The translations under genes were made by a program, and so were the position numbers. This document shows, piece by piece, positions 38,987 to 48,887 of a stretch of 64,000 nucleotides of DNA; position 1 is the first letter of the stretch; each line of letters begins with the position of its first letter. The DNA comes from Spirodela intermedia (lineage: Eukaryota; Streptophyta; Magnoliopsida; Alismatales; Araceae), in the NCBI GenBank assembly GCA_902729315.2, contig LR746279.1, positions 2,198,501 to 2,262,500 on the forward strand, given 5' to 3'. The notes beneath the pieces are model-generated. The model did not search any database, was not told where the DNA came from, and worked only from the letters and a program-made list of their open reading frames with translations.

Positions 38987-40070
38987 TTAAGTCATGTCAA
39001 TGGTCTTTTTTATTCCTCTCATGTCGTAGACCCTAATGATTCTTGCTTCATCATCCTTTAGGAGTCGGCGGATCTCCAACAACGTCTCCTCCTCGTCCAC
39101 CATTGAGAGTGAAGAGCTCAAGATTAGAATCACCACAGGCGGCGGTGCTTGGACGATTAAGTGGAGATTGCTCTTTTGGGTCTTCAACCTCTAGACTTTG
39201 AGACACTTGGCAACTTCACTTTTGGATAAGGATCTAAAAGAAGAGCCCTTAGAGGAGCCCGCCCTCTGTTGTGAGGGAACCTAGAATTTGTTCACCTAGG
39301 CCTCAATGTTCATCATCTCTTCAAGCCATTTCTTGGCCTGCTCAATCCCCTCCAAGTTCTCATGCTCACCTGATCTGGTGATTTAGGTCATCGTCTTAAA
39401 AGAGCCTTATGTTCTGAAGGTTCAAGAGGACATCACTATCTAGTTGGGCTACTCTCACCTTGACCAGGGCCAGACACTTCCAAGGCATCTAGTTGACCAA
39501 GGCTAGCACCCTATTGAAGGTTTTCTTCGACATGAAGTTCCTTCTACTACTGGATAAGCTTTGGGAGAAACTAGACCTCGGCATTGTAGGCATCTCCTTA
39601 TCCTCCCTTGGTAAAGGAAGCAAGATACTCTTTACCACATGGATAGAGAAAGTGTGCAACCGGATGGACGTTGAGCAGAAAGTTAAGGTGCATGTGTTGA
39701 ATCCATCAAACTTTTGGAAACTCTTTTGCCAAAAGCTGGGCAGGGGAGAAGATGGTGAGTCTTCACTCTACACGGAGTTCTTCACCAGGTTCTCCTGACC
39801 TCTTCTTCCCATGGCCGCTTGATCCCTCTTTATAACCAAAGTCCTAGTATTGCATGTCCTGCATGCTCCCACGCGTGTTTGTCCCCTTCAGCATGACTCC
39901 AACCAGCTTTGCCTCATTCCTAGGTTGGACCGCTTCTTCGGGACCTCTTTCCTATTGTGCCCATTTGAGTTGTTAGGGTCTCAATAGAAGATCAGTTGGA
40001 TCCCTCTATGAGATCTCTGGCATAATTCATTGCTAAAAAATGTGGAGGCCTACCGATCAATGAAGAGGTA
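38987..40070. pseudogene. CNL resistance pseudogene A, internally inverted
   Basis: The coiled-coil end and P-loop region lie on the minus strand (about 39370 down to 38987). Recognisable pieces are AKKWLEEM, SSKGSSFRS, QAPPP and a decayed P-loop VYDMRGIKKT where the cluster copies have IYGLGGIGKT. The rest of the NB domain starts at about 39370 on the plus strand: a degraded LVIWV region, then FLLLLDKLWEKLDL (kinase-2), GSKILFTT (RNBS-B) and, after an insertion, QLDPSMRSLA and KKCGGLP up to about 40065. The two halves are therefore head to head, as if one was flipped at about 39370. Stops and lost P-loop glycines make function impossible. No LRR follows. Confidence 0.8.
39754..39992 (+). other. 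239-bp insertion in CNL pseudogene A with 7-bp direct repeats
   Basis: Related copies run straight from GRGED into QWDPSMRSL. Here about 239 bp of unrelated sequence intervenes. AGAAGAT occurs directly before it (39747-39753) and at its right end (39986-39992), like a target-site duplication. The insert begins with GGTGAGT and, just before the repeat, ends in CAAT-AG, so its ends also look like splice sites. No terminal inverted repeat was seen. Confidence 0.65.
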
Positions 40071-41099
40071 AATCAATTACACTTGTCTTTCTGCATTTAG
40101 AAAATTTCTATAGCTTAATATTCTTGAGCAATATTAAAATTTGTTTTTTTCACTCACAATATTTTTAAAAGTCAAAATTTAAAGCAAGCCTGACATGCAT
40201 AACTTTCTCAGCCCTTGTAGATTGTAGATTATGACAATATAGAATGTCTTTTTTTTATGTGTTCACCTCTATTGGTGCTTTCTTTTTGAAGATTTTATTG
40301 ATTTTGTCATGCTATCAGTCATCCATGCTTCTTCTTTTTTCTTGTATGTGAAATGGTTTTCCTATAGGATGTTCGATGTGACTTATTTCTTGATAAGATC
40401 ATCAAAGTGCATTATTTTTATGATTGATTATGCTCAGTTCTATTTTTCATGTTTTATTGATAAAAATAGATGTACTTTCATACTTCATTGCTATTATTAC
40501 TTTTTCTAGTTTTGTTATGGGAGTTTAGATGTCTCACAAGATCTACTGAATATCTGGTGGTTGCTTTTGAGGTGTTCTTCAAGTAGATGGTTAAAAGTGA
40601 TGGTATTTTCTTTCTTTCCATTTTCTTATGCTTGAATTGAATTTTTTTAATGAACCATAATCATGCTTATTGGTGGGTTTGTTCTCATGAACATGAAATC
40701 AAGCATATGCAGATTGTTTTAACTAGAACTTATGATGTACAGATTGTTTGATGAGTATTAGGAATGGAATTTGCATCTATTTTTGGTTGATTTTGTAATC
40801 ATTGGTGTTTCTCAAACACCTGTACTAAGATGTTTATTTTTACACCGTTCCTAATGAATGTATGTTGTCCTCCTTCTTGTTCTTACACCATGGTGGAGTT
40901 GTCAATGCATTTACTAGTATCAGAAAGAAAGCTTGTCTTGCCATATCTTCCCGAGTTTACTTCAGTTTCTATCTCACTATGTGTAATTCTTTGTCAAGTG
41001 GGATTTGAACATGAGCAACATATGATTATGAGGTTGTTGATTTTCTAAAAGTTTTTTATTTACACTGTTGTCTTTTAGTTTTATTAAAATGTTACTCAT
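40071..41099. other. Intergenic AT-rich DNA
   Basis: No gene, RNA or classified repeat was recognised. The frames at 40309-40509 and 40830-41048 are short and match nothing known to me. Confidence 0.5.
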
Positions 41100-42860
41100 A
41101 TGATGATTATTAATTTAACCATATAGTGCTTTTCAACAAATCTTTCAAGAGAATAAATAAGACAGTGATATAAACTCAATTAATAAACAAGAACGATATA
41201 ATCTTACCTTGAACATCCAAAATCCTTGCAAATCTTTCATGTACAGTGTTATGGTATGAGAATGAAATCATGATAAGTGTAGCCCTTTTTAACAAATGAT
41301 TGTCTACAATTTTTCTTTGACTTGGGATTTGTCAAACACAAATCAATATGTTGCATGAAAGATTAGTGAATCTATCATCAATAAATACTAATCTTAGATT
41401 ATTTCTTAGACATTTCTATCTAGAACCCACATGAGACTATGTTTTGTAAACAACATCAAAAGGCAATTTATATGACTGAAATGTATGCAATTCATATTAC
41501 ATGTATCATTTTTGAGAGAGATGAACTATCAACACCGTGCTTGTTGTGCCCATTATGTTCTGTAATTTTCTAGTGATAAAAAATCTGTGAATACAAGACT
41601 AACTCATTGTTGACATCACCATAAAATATTTCAGCAAAAGTGTTGCTGCTACCTACCTATTAAAAACTTCAAGATACCAATCCTCTCTAGTTCGACCAAG
41701 GCCATGTGAGTAAGACTTGACATTGCATGATAAAATCATAATTAGGCTGGTTTCCTATTCTATGTAGCAAAAAGGCAAGGATTTAATCAAAGCCTGATTA
41801 CAATCTTTCAATCATAGGTAGAAAAAAGAAAACATAATCCATTGATACTATAAAAGTAAAAAAATATAAACGTTGATAAGTTTTTCAATGGTGAGCTCTT
41901 CCCGATTGAAACATGGAGAGTACACACTCTCCATGTTGACAATCAGTCATGCCTCTTGGCCATCCATTAAAGATAATGTTCAACTGTGTGGTTAATAGAA
42001 GGTTACCCTCTAAACTTTCGTCCCCTCCAATCTAGTGCTATAATCATAAGTGCTTTATAAGTGATACTAGAGGCACAAGAAAATTTAAGTTGAAACCAAC
42101 AATGAAGTTTAAATTTTCATCTACGTTAGTATGTTATGTAAAAAAGTATGATATGAATGAAATTAGGGCACAATTATAGCCCGTTTTAACTGATGATCAT
42201 GTCTGCAAATATAGAAAATTTTCAAAAATGTACAATATAATTAGATTTGATAATATTCAATGACCATATTAGAGTATTTTTATCATTAAATTCAATCACA
42301 ATTTTTCTTTGACCTAGGATGTATTAGGCACAAGTAAACCCTTTGCATGAAAAATTAGTGAATCAATCTATCATCAATAAACTCAAATATTATAGATTTC
42401 CATAGAAATTTGGAGATAGAATGCATGCGAATGAAAGTATGTTTAGTAAGCTACAGAGAAAGAACAATTTATGTGACTCAAGTGTACAGGGATGGTATGG
42501 GAATGAAATTAGGATAAGTATAGTCCTTTTAACTGATGATTCCGTTTGCAAGCACCAATTTTTTTCTAAAACGTAGAATATGATTGGATTTGATATAACC
42601 AACAACCATAGGAGTGTATTTTTCATCATTAAAATTCAATCATAATGTTTCCTTGACTTAAGATCTATCAAGCACATTTCAGCTGGTTGCATGAAAAATC
42701 AGTTAATCAAGCTATCATCCATAAGTGTACTAATATTATACATTTCCTCAGCTCAGACATTTGAAGATGGAACGCACATGAGAGAATGTTTTGCAAGCTG
42801 CAGCAGAAGACAATTTATGTGATTGAAGTGGATGCAATTCACATTCTTCACCAATCGAAT
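41100..42860 (-). pseudogene. Degenerate partial SRT1 copy (exon 4 and intron 4 pieces)
   Basis: Bases 41652-41735 closely match the 3' two thirds of SRT1 exon 4 (32641-32725), including the stretch CTTCAAGATACCA and GCCATGTGAGTAAGACTTG. Flanks match SRT1 intron sequence: 41130-41230 resembles 31235-31350, and 41900-42020 resembles 32940-33070 on the other side of exon 4. A piece like 31720-32060 of intron 4 occurs three times, at about 41240-41480, 42050-42460 and 42500-42830. Orientation is the same as SRT1. The exon copy has indels and lacks neighbouring exons, so it is a dead fragment. Confidence 0.8.
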
Positions 42861-42944
42861 TCCTTGGCTGCTTCATTTCAACCGCAAAAATAAATCTGCC
42901 GTGCTTCTTCCAAAAATCGTAATATTATCAAAGTAGACGACAAA

Positions 42945-43495
42945 AGGGCATAAACTTGGATCGGACGTCTTCATGCTCCCACTCTAATTGAAAGGTACTC
43001 CTTGGCGGATGTATCTTTCAATCGGTCGAAACTGAACTTGAGAAGAATTAGAACCTCTTTCATGTCTCCGAGCTCTGCGGGTATGCCCTTCAGCGCCATG
43101 AGAGCCTCTTTCCACTCGCCATGGGTGGTGGCATCCGCCATGGCGCGGCCTACGGTGATGAGGGTGATCGGAAGGCCTCCGCATTTTTGACAAACGGCTT
43201 CTGCGAGAGACCTTATAGAGAGATCATTCCACTGGTCTTCTCCTTTTCCCATCTTTTGGCAGAAGAGCGTCCAAGAGCTCTCTGAATTCAACAAGGGCAC
43301 CTTAACTTTCCCTTGAGCATCCATATCGATGCACACTTTCAGTGAGCGAGTGGTGAAGACGATCTTGCTTCCGTTCCTGAGAGAGGAGAAGGGGACGCCT
43401 ACAGCGCTGAGGTCTAGTTTCTCCCACAGGTCGTCCAGCAGCAGAAGGAAATTCTTCTTGGGGCAAGAGTAACCCAACCGGACGGCGATTTTTTT
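42945..43495 (-). pseudogene. CNL resistance pseudogene B, fused by internal deletion
   Basis: The minus strand encodes AVRLGYS, jumps to KKNFLLLLDDLWEKLDL (kinase-2), then GSKIVFTTRS, CGGLPITLITVGRAM (GLPL) and RLKDTSAKEY, all close to the 58-61 kb copy. Two deletions are visible. One removes the linker between RLGYS and the kinase-2 strand. The other, at about 43004-43008, joins codons just after RLKDTSAKE to sequence coding the extreme C-terminus (EWEHEDVRSKF) but out of frame, so the reading ends SIRVGA. Everything from RNBS-D through the whole LRR is missing, as are the coiled coil and P-loop. Confidence 0.88.
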
Positions 43496-44169
43496 TCAAT
43501 ATCAAAACTACTTAAACACAGAAACCTGCCCTTCATTGATTCTCACTCCCAAATTTTTTCAGTCTAGGGGCATCATATTTCATAATAAGAGAACTGTTGC
43601 ATAATTGGGGACACTCGGAACGATTTTATCCGGATCGAGTGGTCCTGAGAAAAAATCAAATCGGCGTAAAGGAATATGATGGTGACCAAAATTTCATGTT
43701 GATTGAAGCAATCGCGATATGCTTAATCTAAAGAAATTAAATAAGAACTGTGATTATGGTTTGAATGAATCTTATAGATATTAATATGTATGCATCTGGC
43801 ATGCCTGTGTAAGCAAATCTTTAGCGATAAGTTGAATCTGTAAGAACAAGACTTGCCTTGTTCGGAGTTCAGTGGATGGATAGTTTTTCAGAACAGTTGA
43901 GTGGGAGCGGGCAGCCATGGCATCTGTAGACGGTTGCTGGCCTCCACGAATGGCCATGCGACCGTCTGCGAATGTGCTGTTCCCGCCGAACGTCCGCGCG
44001 CTCGGTTCGGCAGCTCGCCGTGGCGTACCGAGCCGAGCGCCGCCGGCATTCGGTAATGACTGCCGCGTTCCATCGCGAAAGGAGCTGAGCACGGTTGTGC
44101 GCTCGGCTCCGTTCGGGAATTCGCCGGTGCTCGTTTGATGCGGTTCTGGTCTTTGAGTTCAATGGCGGT

Positions 44170-44510
44170 GAAGTAAAGGGAGGTGGAGAGAGGAAGAGGG
44201 CGGACGCAGAGGATGGAGAGGGAGAGAGGACGAGTGAGAAGCAGAGGATGGAGAGACGGAAAGACAGCAGGAAGAGAGGAAGGGTCGGCGGAGAAGGAGG
44301 GCCACGCGGGGGAGAGGGATGGAGAGAGGAGCGCTGAGGGTGAGAGAACTAAAGACGAAGAAGAGGAAGATGGATAGGGAGAGAGTAAGGGGAGAATGAG
44401 GGTGGAGAGAGAGAAGAGGGGGAGTTGGAGGGAAGGAGGGTGAGAGAGAGAGAGAGAGAGAGAAGAAAGGGAGGGAGAGAGGAAACGTAAGAGGAAGGGA
44501 AGATGCAGGA
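44170..44510 (+). repeat. Polypurine tract of about 340 bp
   Basis: The plus strand is overwhelmingly G and A, including a (GA)n run at about 44439-44462. Long serine/leucine-rich minus-strand frames here are artefacts of the composition. The shortened counterpart in the second duplication copy is at about 55770-55990. Confidence 0.85.
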
Positions 44511-44691
44511 GCATGCCAGGGCGAGAGGGAGGTAAATTAGAGTCAAATCCATTCTCTGAATCGCCATCGCCATGAGCATCCCAAAAACGTTGATAGATAA
44601 GAAGTTGCTGGTTCTTGAACTCCATCTGGTCATCAAAACAATACCATGGCGGTGAAGTTGATCAGATTAAACCTTCTTCTGTCTCATTCAG

Positions 44692-45642
44692 TTGCTGCAA
44701 CGAGGATCCGGGCCTGGCGCAAGAAGCTCCCACGCCATTACGGTGGTCGGCAGCAGGGCCTACGCCTTTGGCGGAGAATTCACCCCCCGCGTCCCCGTGG
44801 ACAACAAGATCCATGTCTTCGACCTGGAGACTCTCACCTGGTCCGTTCCAGAGGTCACCGGAGACATCCCGCCGCCGAGGGTCGGCGTCACCATGGCCAC
44901 CGTCGGTAAGACCATCTACGTCTTCGGTGGTCGTGACGCAGAGCACAAGGAGCTGAACGAGCTCTACTCGTTCGACACAACCACGGACAACTGGACCCTT
45001 CTGTCCTCCGGCGAGCTCGGCCCGCCCAGCCGGAGCTACCACTCGACGGCCGCGGACGGCCACCATGTCTACATCTTTGGCGGGTGCGGAGTCGCCGGGA
45101 GGCTCAATGACCTCTGGGCTTACGATGTTTTGGACGGGAAGTGGGTCAAGTTCCCGGAGCCAGGGAAGAGCTGCCGTCCCCGGGGAGGAACTGGGCTCGC
45201 CGTGGCCGGAGAGAAGATCTGGATAGTTTATGGTTTCGCAGGTGAAGAGGTAGACGACGTCCACTGCTTCGACCCGGCCTCCGGGGAGTGGACGGAGGTG
45301 GAGACAACCGGGGACAAACCTTGCCCTCGGAGCGTCTTCTCCATAGCCGGCATTGGAAAGCGCGTGATCATATGCGGAGGCGAAGTTGATCCGAGCGATC
45401 TCGGCCATCTCGGCGCCGGGAGCTTCGCCGGCGATTCGTACGTGTTGGACACGGCGACGAAAGCATGGAAGAAGCTGGCGGAGGTGGCGGAGCCCGGGGA
45501 GCACCCCGGGCCTCGCGGCTGGTGCGCGTTCTCCGTGGGTCGCCGGGACGGGGAGGAAGGGCTGCTTGTCTACGGTGGGAATTCGCCCACCAATGACCGG
45601 CTGGACGACATCTTCTTCTTCACTCCTTCCTTTGGCAGGTGA
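44692..45642 (+). CDS. NSP5-like kelch protein, copy 1, lacking exon 1
   Basis: The exon encodes 316 residues of a kelch-propeller protein of the nitrile-specifier protein 5 (NSP5) family. NSPs in Brassicales steer glucosinolate breakdown to nitriles; the role in other plants is not settled. It begins behind a CAG acceptor (44689-44691) with LLQRGSGPGARSSHA, matching the second exon of copy 2. Kelch blades are visible at the GGE/GGR/GGC motifs followed by a Trp (for example VFDLETLTW, SFDTTTDNW, DVLDGKW, FDPASGEW, LDTATKAW). Copy 2 has its start codon in a small upstream exon, but the duplication boundary (about 43587) falls inside that intron, so copy 1 has no visible initiating exon. It differs from copy 2 by three residues (His/Tyr, Gly/Ser, Lys/Gln), so it is recent and may be unexpressed or use another start. 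Confidence 0.8.
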   Translation: MLQRGSGPGARSSHAITVVGSRAYAFGGEFTPRVPVDNKIHVFDLETLTWSVPEVTGDIPPPRVGVTMATVGKTIYVFGGRDAEHKELNELYSFDTTTDNWTLLSSGELGPPSRSYHSTAADGHHVYIFGGCGVAGRLNDLWAYDVLDGKWVKFPEPGKSCRPRGGTGLAVAGEKIWIVYGFAGEEVDDVHCFDPASGEWTEVETTGDKPCPRSVFSIAGIGKRVIICGGEVDPSDLGHLGAGSFAGDSYVLDTATKAWKKLAEVAEPGEHPGPRGWCAFSVGRRDGEEGLLVYGGNSPTNDRLDDIFFFTPSFGR

Positions 45643-45934
45643 GGAAATGCTATGAAGGTATCGGAGGCCATGGATCTATCCTGGAAGGTATCTGTGCTTT
45701 TTATGTTGTAAACTCTTCAAATGCCCGACTTGTGGGCAAGGTATGTATATCTGGGTTTACTCGGAGTCCAACGAAAGCTTATATTCAGAAACTATCGAGG
45801 TCCGACCGCCTGAGAACGTCTGGTTAATTCTGATGCCCAGGACTCTGTCTCCTCTCTGTCTCTCGCTACCTCGCTCGCTCGTCTTCAGGTTTCAAGGTGG
45901 CCTGTTCTTGTTTCTAGGTTTATTTTATGCTGAA

Positions 45935-46400
45935 CGTAAGAACATAGGATCATGGATCATTTACTCCCTTAGCTTATCATAAATATCTTGGAACTTATGA
46001 ATAAAAAAGGATTTAAGTGAACATAAATAGCGTTTCATGGCATGCATGAAAAAGTCAAAATGATTTAGTTAACTTAGATGATAAGTAATTTAAGAACATA
46101 GGATCATGGATCATTTGCTCCCTTAGTTATGATAAATCTCCTGGAACCTATGAATAAAAAAGGATATAAGTAAGCATAAATAGCGTTTCATGGCATGAAT
46201 GAAAAAGTCAAAATGATTTGGTTAACCTAAATGATAAGTAATTTAAGAAGATAGGATCATGGATCATTTGCTCCCTTAGTTATTATAAATCTCTTGGAAC
46301 TTATGAATAAAAAAAGATTTAAGTGAACATAAATAGCGTTTCATGGCATGAATGAAAAAGTCAAAATGATTTAGTCAACTTAAATGAAAAGTAATTTATG
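45935..46400 (+). repeat. Tandem repeat, about 153-bp unit, three copies (duplication copy 1)
   Basis: The landmark AAGAACATAGGATCATGGAT (AAGAAGATAGG in the third unit) recurs at about 45939, 46093 and 46246. Each unit contains GCGTTTCATGGCATG and GAAAAAGTCAAAATGATTT. Confidence 0.88.
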
Positions 46401-46814
46401 AAAAAGTCAATGTAGAGGAAGTAATGAACTATGAATGTGTTGCATATTGGAAACAAGTTCCCTTCTTTACTGTTATTCGAACCATATCATGTTCCGCAAT
46501 TTTATTCTGGATGTAATTTCCTTTCATTAATGATATCCGTCAGTAAGAAATAACGACGATACAAAGTTTGAGATGTTGTTATCGTAGGTAACTTCATGCG
46601 CCGTTTATTTGCAAGGACCCCAGCTGGACAGGCGAACGTTGACCATCAACTGTTGGCTGCTGGAATATTTCAACCGTGCTAATAGTTCAATGTCAACCGT
46701 AAATTTCGGTGAAATCGGATAATCGGGAGAGAGAGGAGGAAAGGCGGTGGTGGACTACAGATGCGGATGTTGAATGGATCCTGTTCGTAGGTTATAAACA
46801 GTTATGTTGCATTT

Positions 46815-48887
46815 CTACATTGGTTGAAAATAAGGGGTAAACTTGGATCGGACGTCTTCATGCTCCCACTCTAATCCATTCCACCATTCTTGTTTACAGA
46901 AGATGCGTTGGATGTTCTTGGCAGTAGAGAGCCCAAAGGGCAGCTTTTTCAGCTCTGGACAGTCTCCTACACCGATACTCTCCAAGGCAGGAAACAACAA
47001 TGGATGCCTACATATGCTCCTCAAATTCGGAAGATCTTTCAACCAAATCAACATTAATTTAGGGAAGAAAGAATCATTTTGATAATCCACGTTGTCCACC
47101 GTCACCTCTTCGACTACTATCACCTCTTCTATTCTCGAACATCCATGTAGTATTAACTCCTCAATGCAGGACAGTTGTCTGATCCATGTTATGTCCTCCA
47201 ATGCTTCACATCTGATAATCCACAATCCCCGAAGGTTTTTGAAGATGGCAGCTGTGGTGAGCCCCCTCACAAACACGTTGCCATCTTTCCAAGAGATCGT
47301 TGCTCGGGGAAGTTCACCCAATGTCAGTTCCTCCAGCTCCGAGAACTGGCTCGTGTTGAAGACCAGCTCTTCCAAGCAAATAGAATTCCAAATCTCAAGC
47401 CTTCTCAGGCCCTTCATAATCTCAAGAAAAGCAGACAAATCTAAAGATCGGATTCCCACCTCTAGCACACATAGAAATCTGATCGACGCAGACAGTCTCT
47501 GAGAGTTCAGTACAGCCTCCAGGTCTTCATGCGTCATCCATGTTATAGAAATACCGAGCTCCGTCAGGTTCCACATGCCGTCCTCCAAGTCTTTCAGACA
47601 GAGTTGTCTCCCCTCATGGTCAATCACACCATCGCTACCACCGCCCTCCCATCCTGCTCTAAACTCATAGTTACTCCCATAAATGTTCAACGACTGCAGC
47701 CTTTCAAGCGATGAGACCGCTTCGCGTGGGATACTCTTAAGAGACCAGGTTTTCTCCAAACGCAGTTTTCTCAGCTTCGTCAAATTCCTGACCTCCATGG
47801 GTAATGATTTCAGGGCAGTCCTTGATAGATTGAGATACCGCAGTTCTACCAGTGACCCGATTTCCCGGGGGAGAACCCTTATTTTCGTAAAGGACAGATC
47901 TAAAACACGAAGGCTCGGCATGAACTGGAAAAACCCACCGGGGATTTCCTCCAGATGACGGCCTGGTTCGTTCAGCAACAGCGTCTGCAGATTGGGGCAA
48001 CGAGGCTCCTCAGGGAGCAGGCGTATCTCATTATGCATCAGAGATATCCTTCTCGCCTCCGTCCATCTTTCCGGCGTCGGCACGTGCCTCAACTGCTCCC
48101 CGGAGTTCACCAAGAAGACATTCCCTCTCTTGTCGCCTTCGCCGCTGGTTATCCACAACGCCATCTCGAGGACCGTGTCATGGAGCTTCACGTGTCTTCC
48201 TTTGACCACCCCGTCTTCTAGCAGACAGGCAGCCTTGAGTGTGGTGATGACAACGAGGCCGCGGTTACGAGCTCTGTCAATGGAGTCGGGATAGGATCCC
48301 CTATCTAAGAGCCCTTCGCCCACCCAGTAATCAATGAGCTGAGGTATCTTGATGTTCTCATCCTCTGGGAAGAGGGCGCAGTAGAGAAGGCACTCCTTGG
48401 CGGATGTATCTTTCAGTCTGTCGAAACTGAACTTGAGAAGAATTAGAACCTCTTTCATGTCTCCGAGCTCCACGGGTATGCCCTTCAGCGCCATGAGAGC
48501 CTCTTTCCACTCGCCATGGGTGGTGGCATCCGCCATGGCGCGGCCTACGGTGATGAGGGTGATCGGAAGGCCTCCGCATTTTTGACAAACGGCTTTTGCG
48601 AGAGACCTTATGGAGAGATCATTCCACTGGTCTTCTCTTTTTCCCATCTTTTGGGAGAAGAGCGTCCAAGAGCTCTCTGGATTCAACAATGGCACCTTAA
48701 CTTTCCCTTGAGCATCCATATCGATGCACACTTTCAGTGAGCGTGTGGTAAAGACTACCTTGTTTCCGTTCCTGAAAGAAGAGGAGGAGAAGGGGACGCC
48801 TATAACGCCGAGGTCTAGTTTCTCCCATAGGTCGTCCAGCAGCAGAAGGAACTTCCTCTTGGAGAAGACCATGTCGGTTGGATGCAT
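46815..48887 (-). CDS. CNL resistance protein C, truncated NB-LRR (about 690 aa)
   Basis: This is an intracellular immune receptor of the RPS5/RFL1 group, but without its front end. The uninterrupted frame starts just before kinase-2 (KFLLLLDDLWEKLDL) and keeps RNBS-B (NKVVFTTRS), GLPL (CGGLPITLITVGRAM), RNBS-D (CLLYCALFPED), the MHD-position motif LHD in KLHDTVLEMALWI, about ten LRRs from near residue 300, and a C-terminus EWEHEDVRSKF shared with the neighbouring copy. The coiled coil and P-loop are absent and the sequence upstream of about 48890 is unrelated. HPTD, which precedes kinase-2 by a longer linker in copy E, sits almost directly before it here, so some 24-30 bp were lost. The start used is the first ATG (48887); an upstream TTG extends the frame by four codons. 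Without a P-loop it cannot bind ATP normally, so it is probably a pseudogene with an open frame. Confidence 0.75.
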   Translation of the reverse strand: MHPTDMVFSKRKFLLLLDDLWEKLDLGVIGVPFSSSSFRNGNKVVFTTRSLKVCIDMDAQGKVKVPLLNPESSWTLFSQKMGKREDQWNDLSIRSLAKAVCQKCGGLPITLITVGRAMADATTHGEWKEALMALKGIPVELGDMKEVLILLKFSFDRLKDTSAKECLLYCALFPEDENIKIPQLIDYWVGEGLLDRGSYPDSIDRARNRGLVVITTLKAACLLEDGVVKGRHVKLHDTVLEMALWITSGEGDKRGNVFLVNSGEQLRHVPTPERWTEARRISLMHNEIRLLPEEPRCPNLQTLLLNEPGRHLEEIPGGFFQFMPSLRVLDLSFTKIRVLPREIGSLVELRYLNLSRTALKSLPMEVRNLTKLRKLRLEKTWSLKSIPREAVSSLERLQSLNIYGSNYEFRAGWEGGGSDGVIDHEGRQLCLKDLEDGMWNLTELGISITWMTHEDLEAVLNSQRLSASIRFLCVLEVGIRSLDLSAFLEIMKGLRRLEIWNSICLEELVFNTSQFSELEELTLGELPRATISWKDGNVFVRGLTTAAIFKNLRGLWIIRCEALEDITWIRQLSCIEELILHGCSRIEEVIVVEEVTVDNVDYQNDSFFPKLMLIWLKDLPNLRSICRHPLLFPALESIGVGDCPELKKLPFGLSTAKNIQRIFCKQEWWNGLEWEHEDVRSKFTPYFQPM

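Larger units (their letters stand above)
43587..46890 (+). repeat. Segmental duplication, copy 1 (kelch gene plus CNL 3' end)
   Basis: From AAGAGAACTGTTGCATAATT onward this block is nearly identical to the one beginning at about 55228. The offset is about 11641 at the left end and 11478 from the kelch exon onward. The change is due to small indels, chiefly about 143 bp of purine-rich sequence present here and absent in copy 2. Homology continues on the right into the CNL coding sequence, with more divergence there. Confidence 0.92.

Noticed and set aside
43888-44625. 245-codon Ser/Leu-rich minus-strand frame (and the related one at 55462-56103)
   Set aside because: Composition is the product of the polypurine/GA tract in the kelch intron; it changes with the indel between duplicates rather than keeping a protein.
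44662-45504. 280-codon open frame on the minus strand (and its twin at 56140-56982)
   Set aside because: It is exactly antisense to the kelch exon, is caused by high GC at third positions, and matches no protein family.
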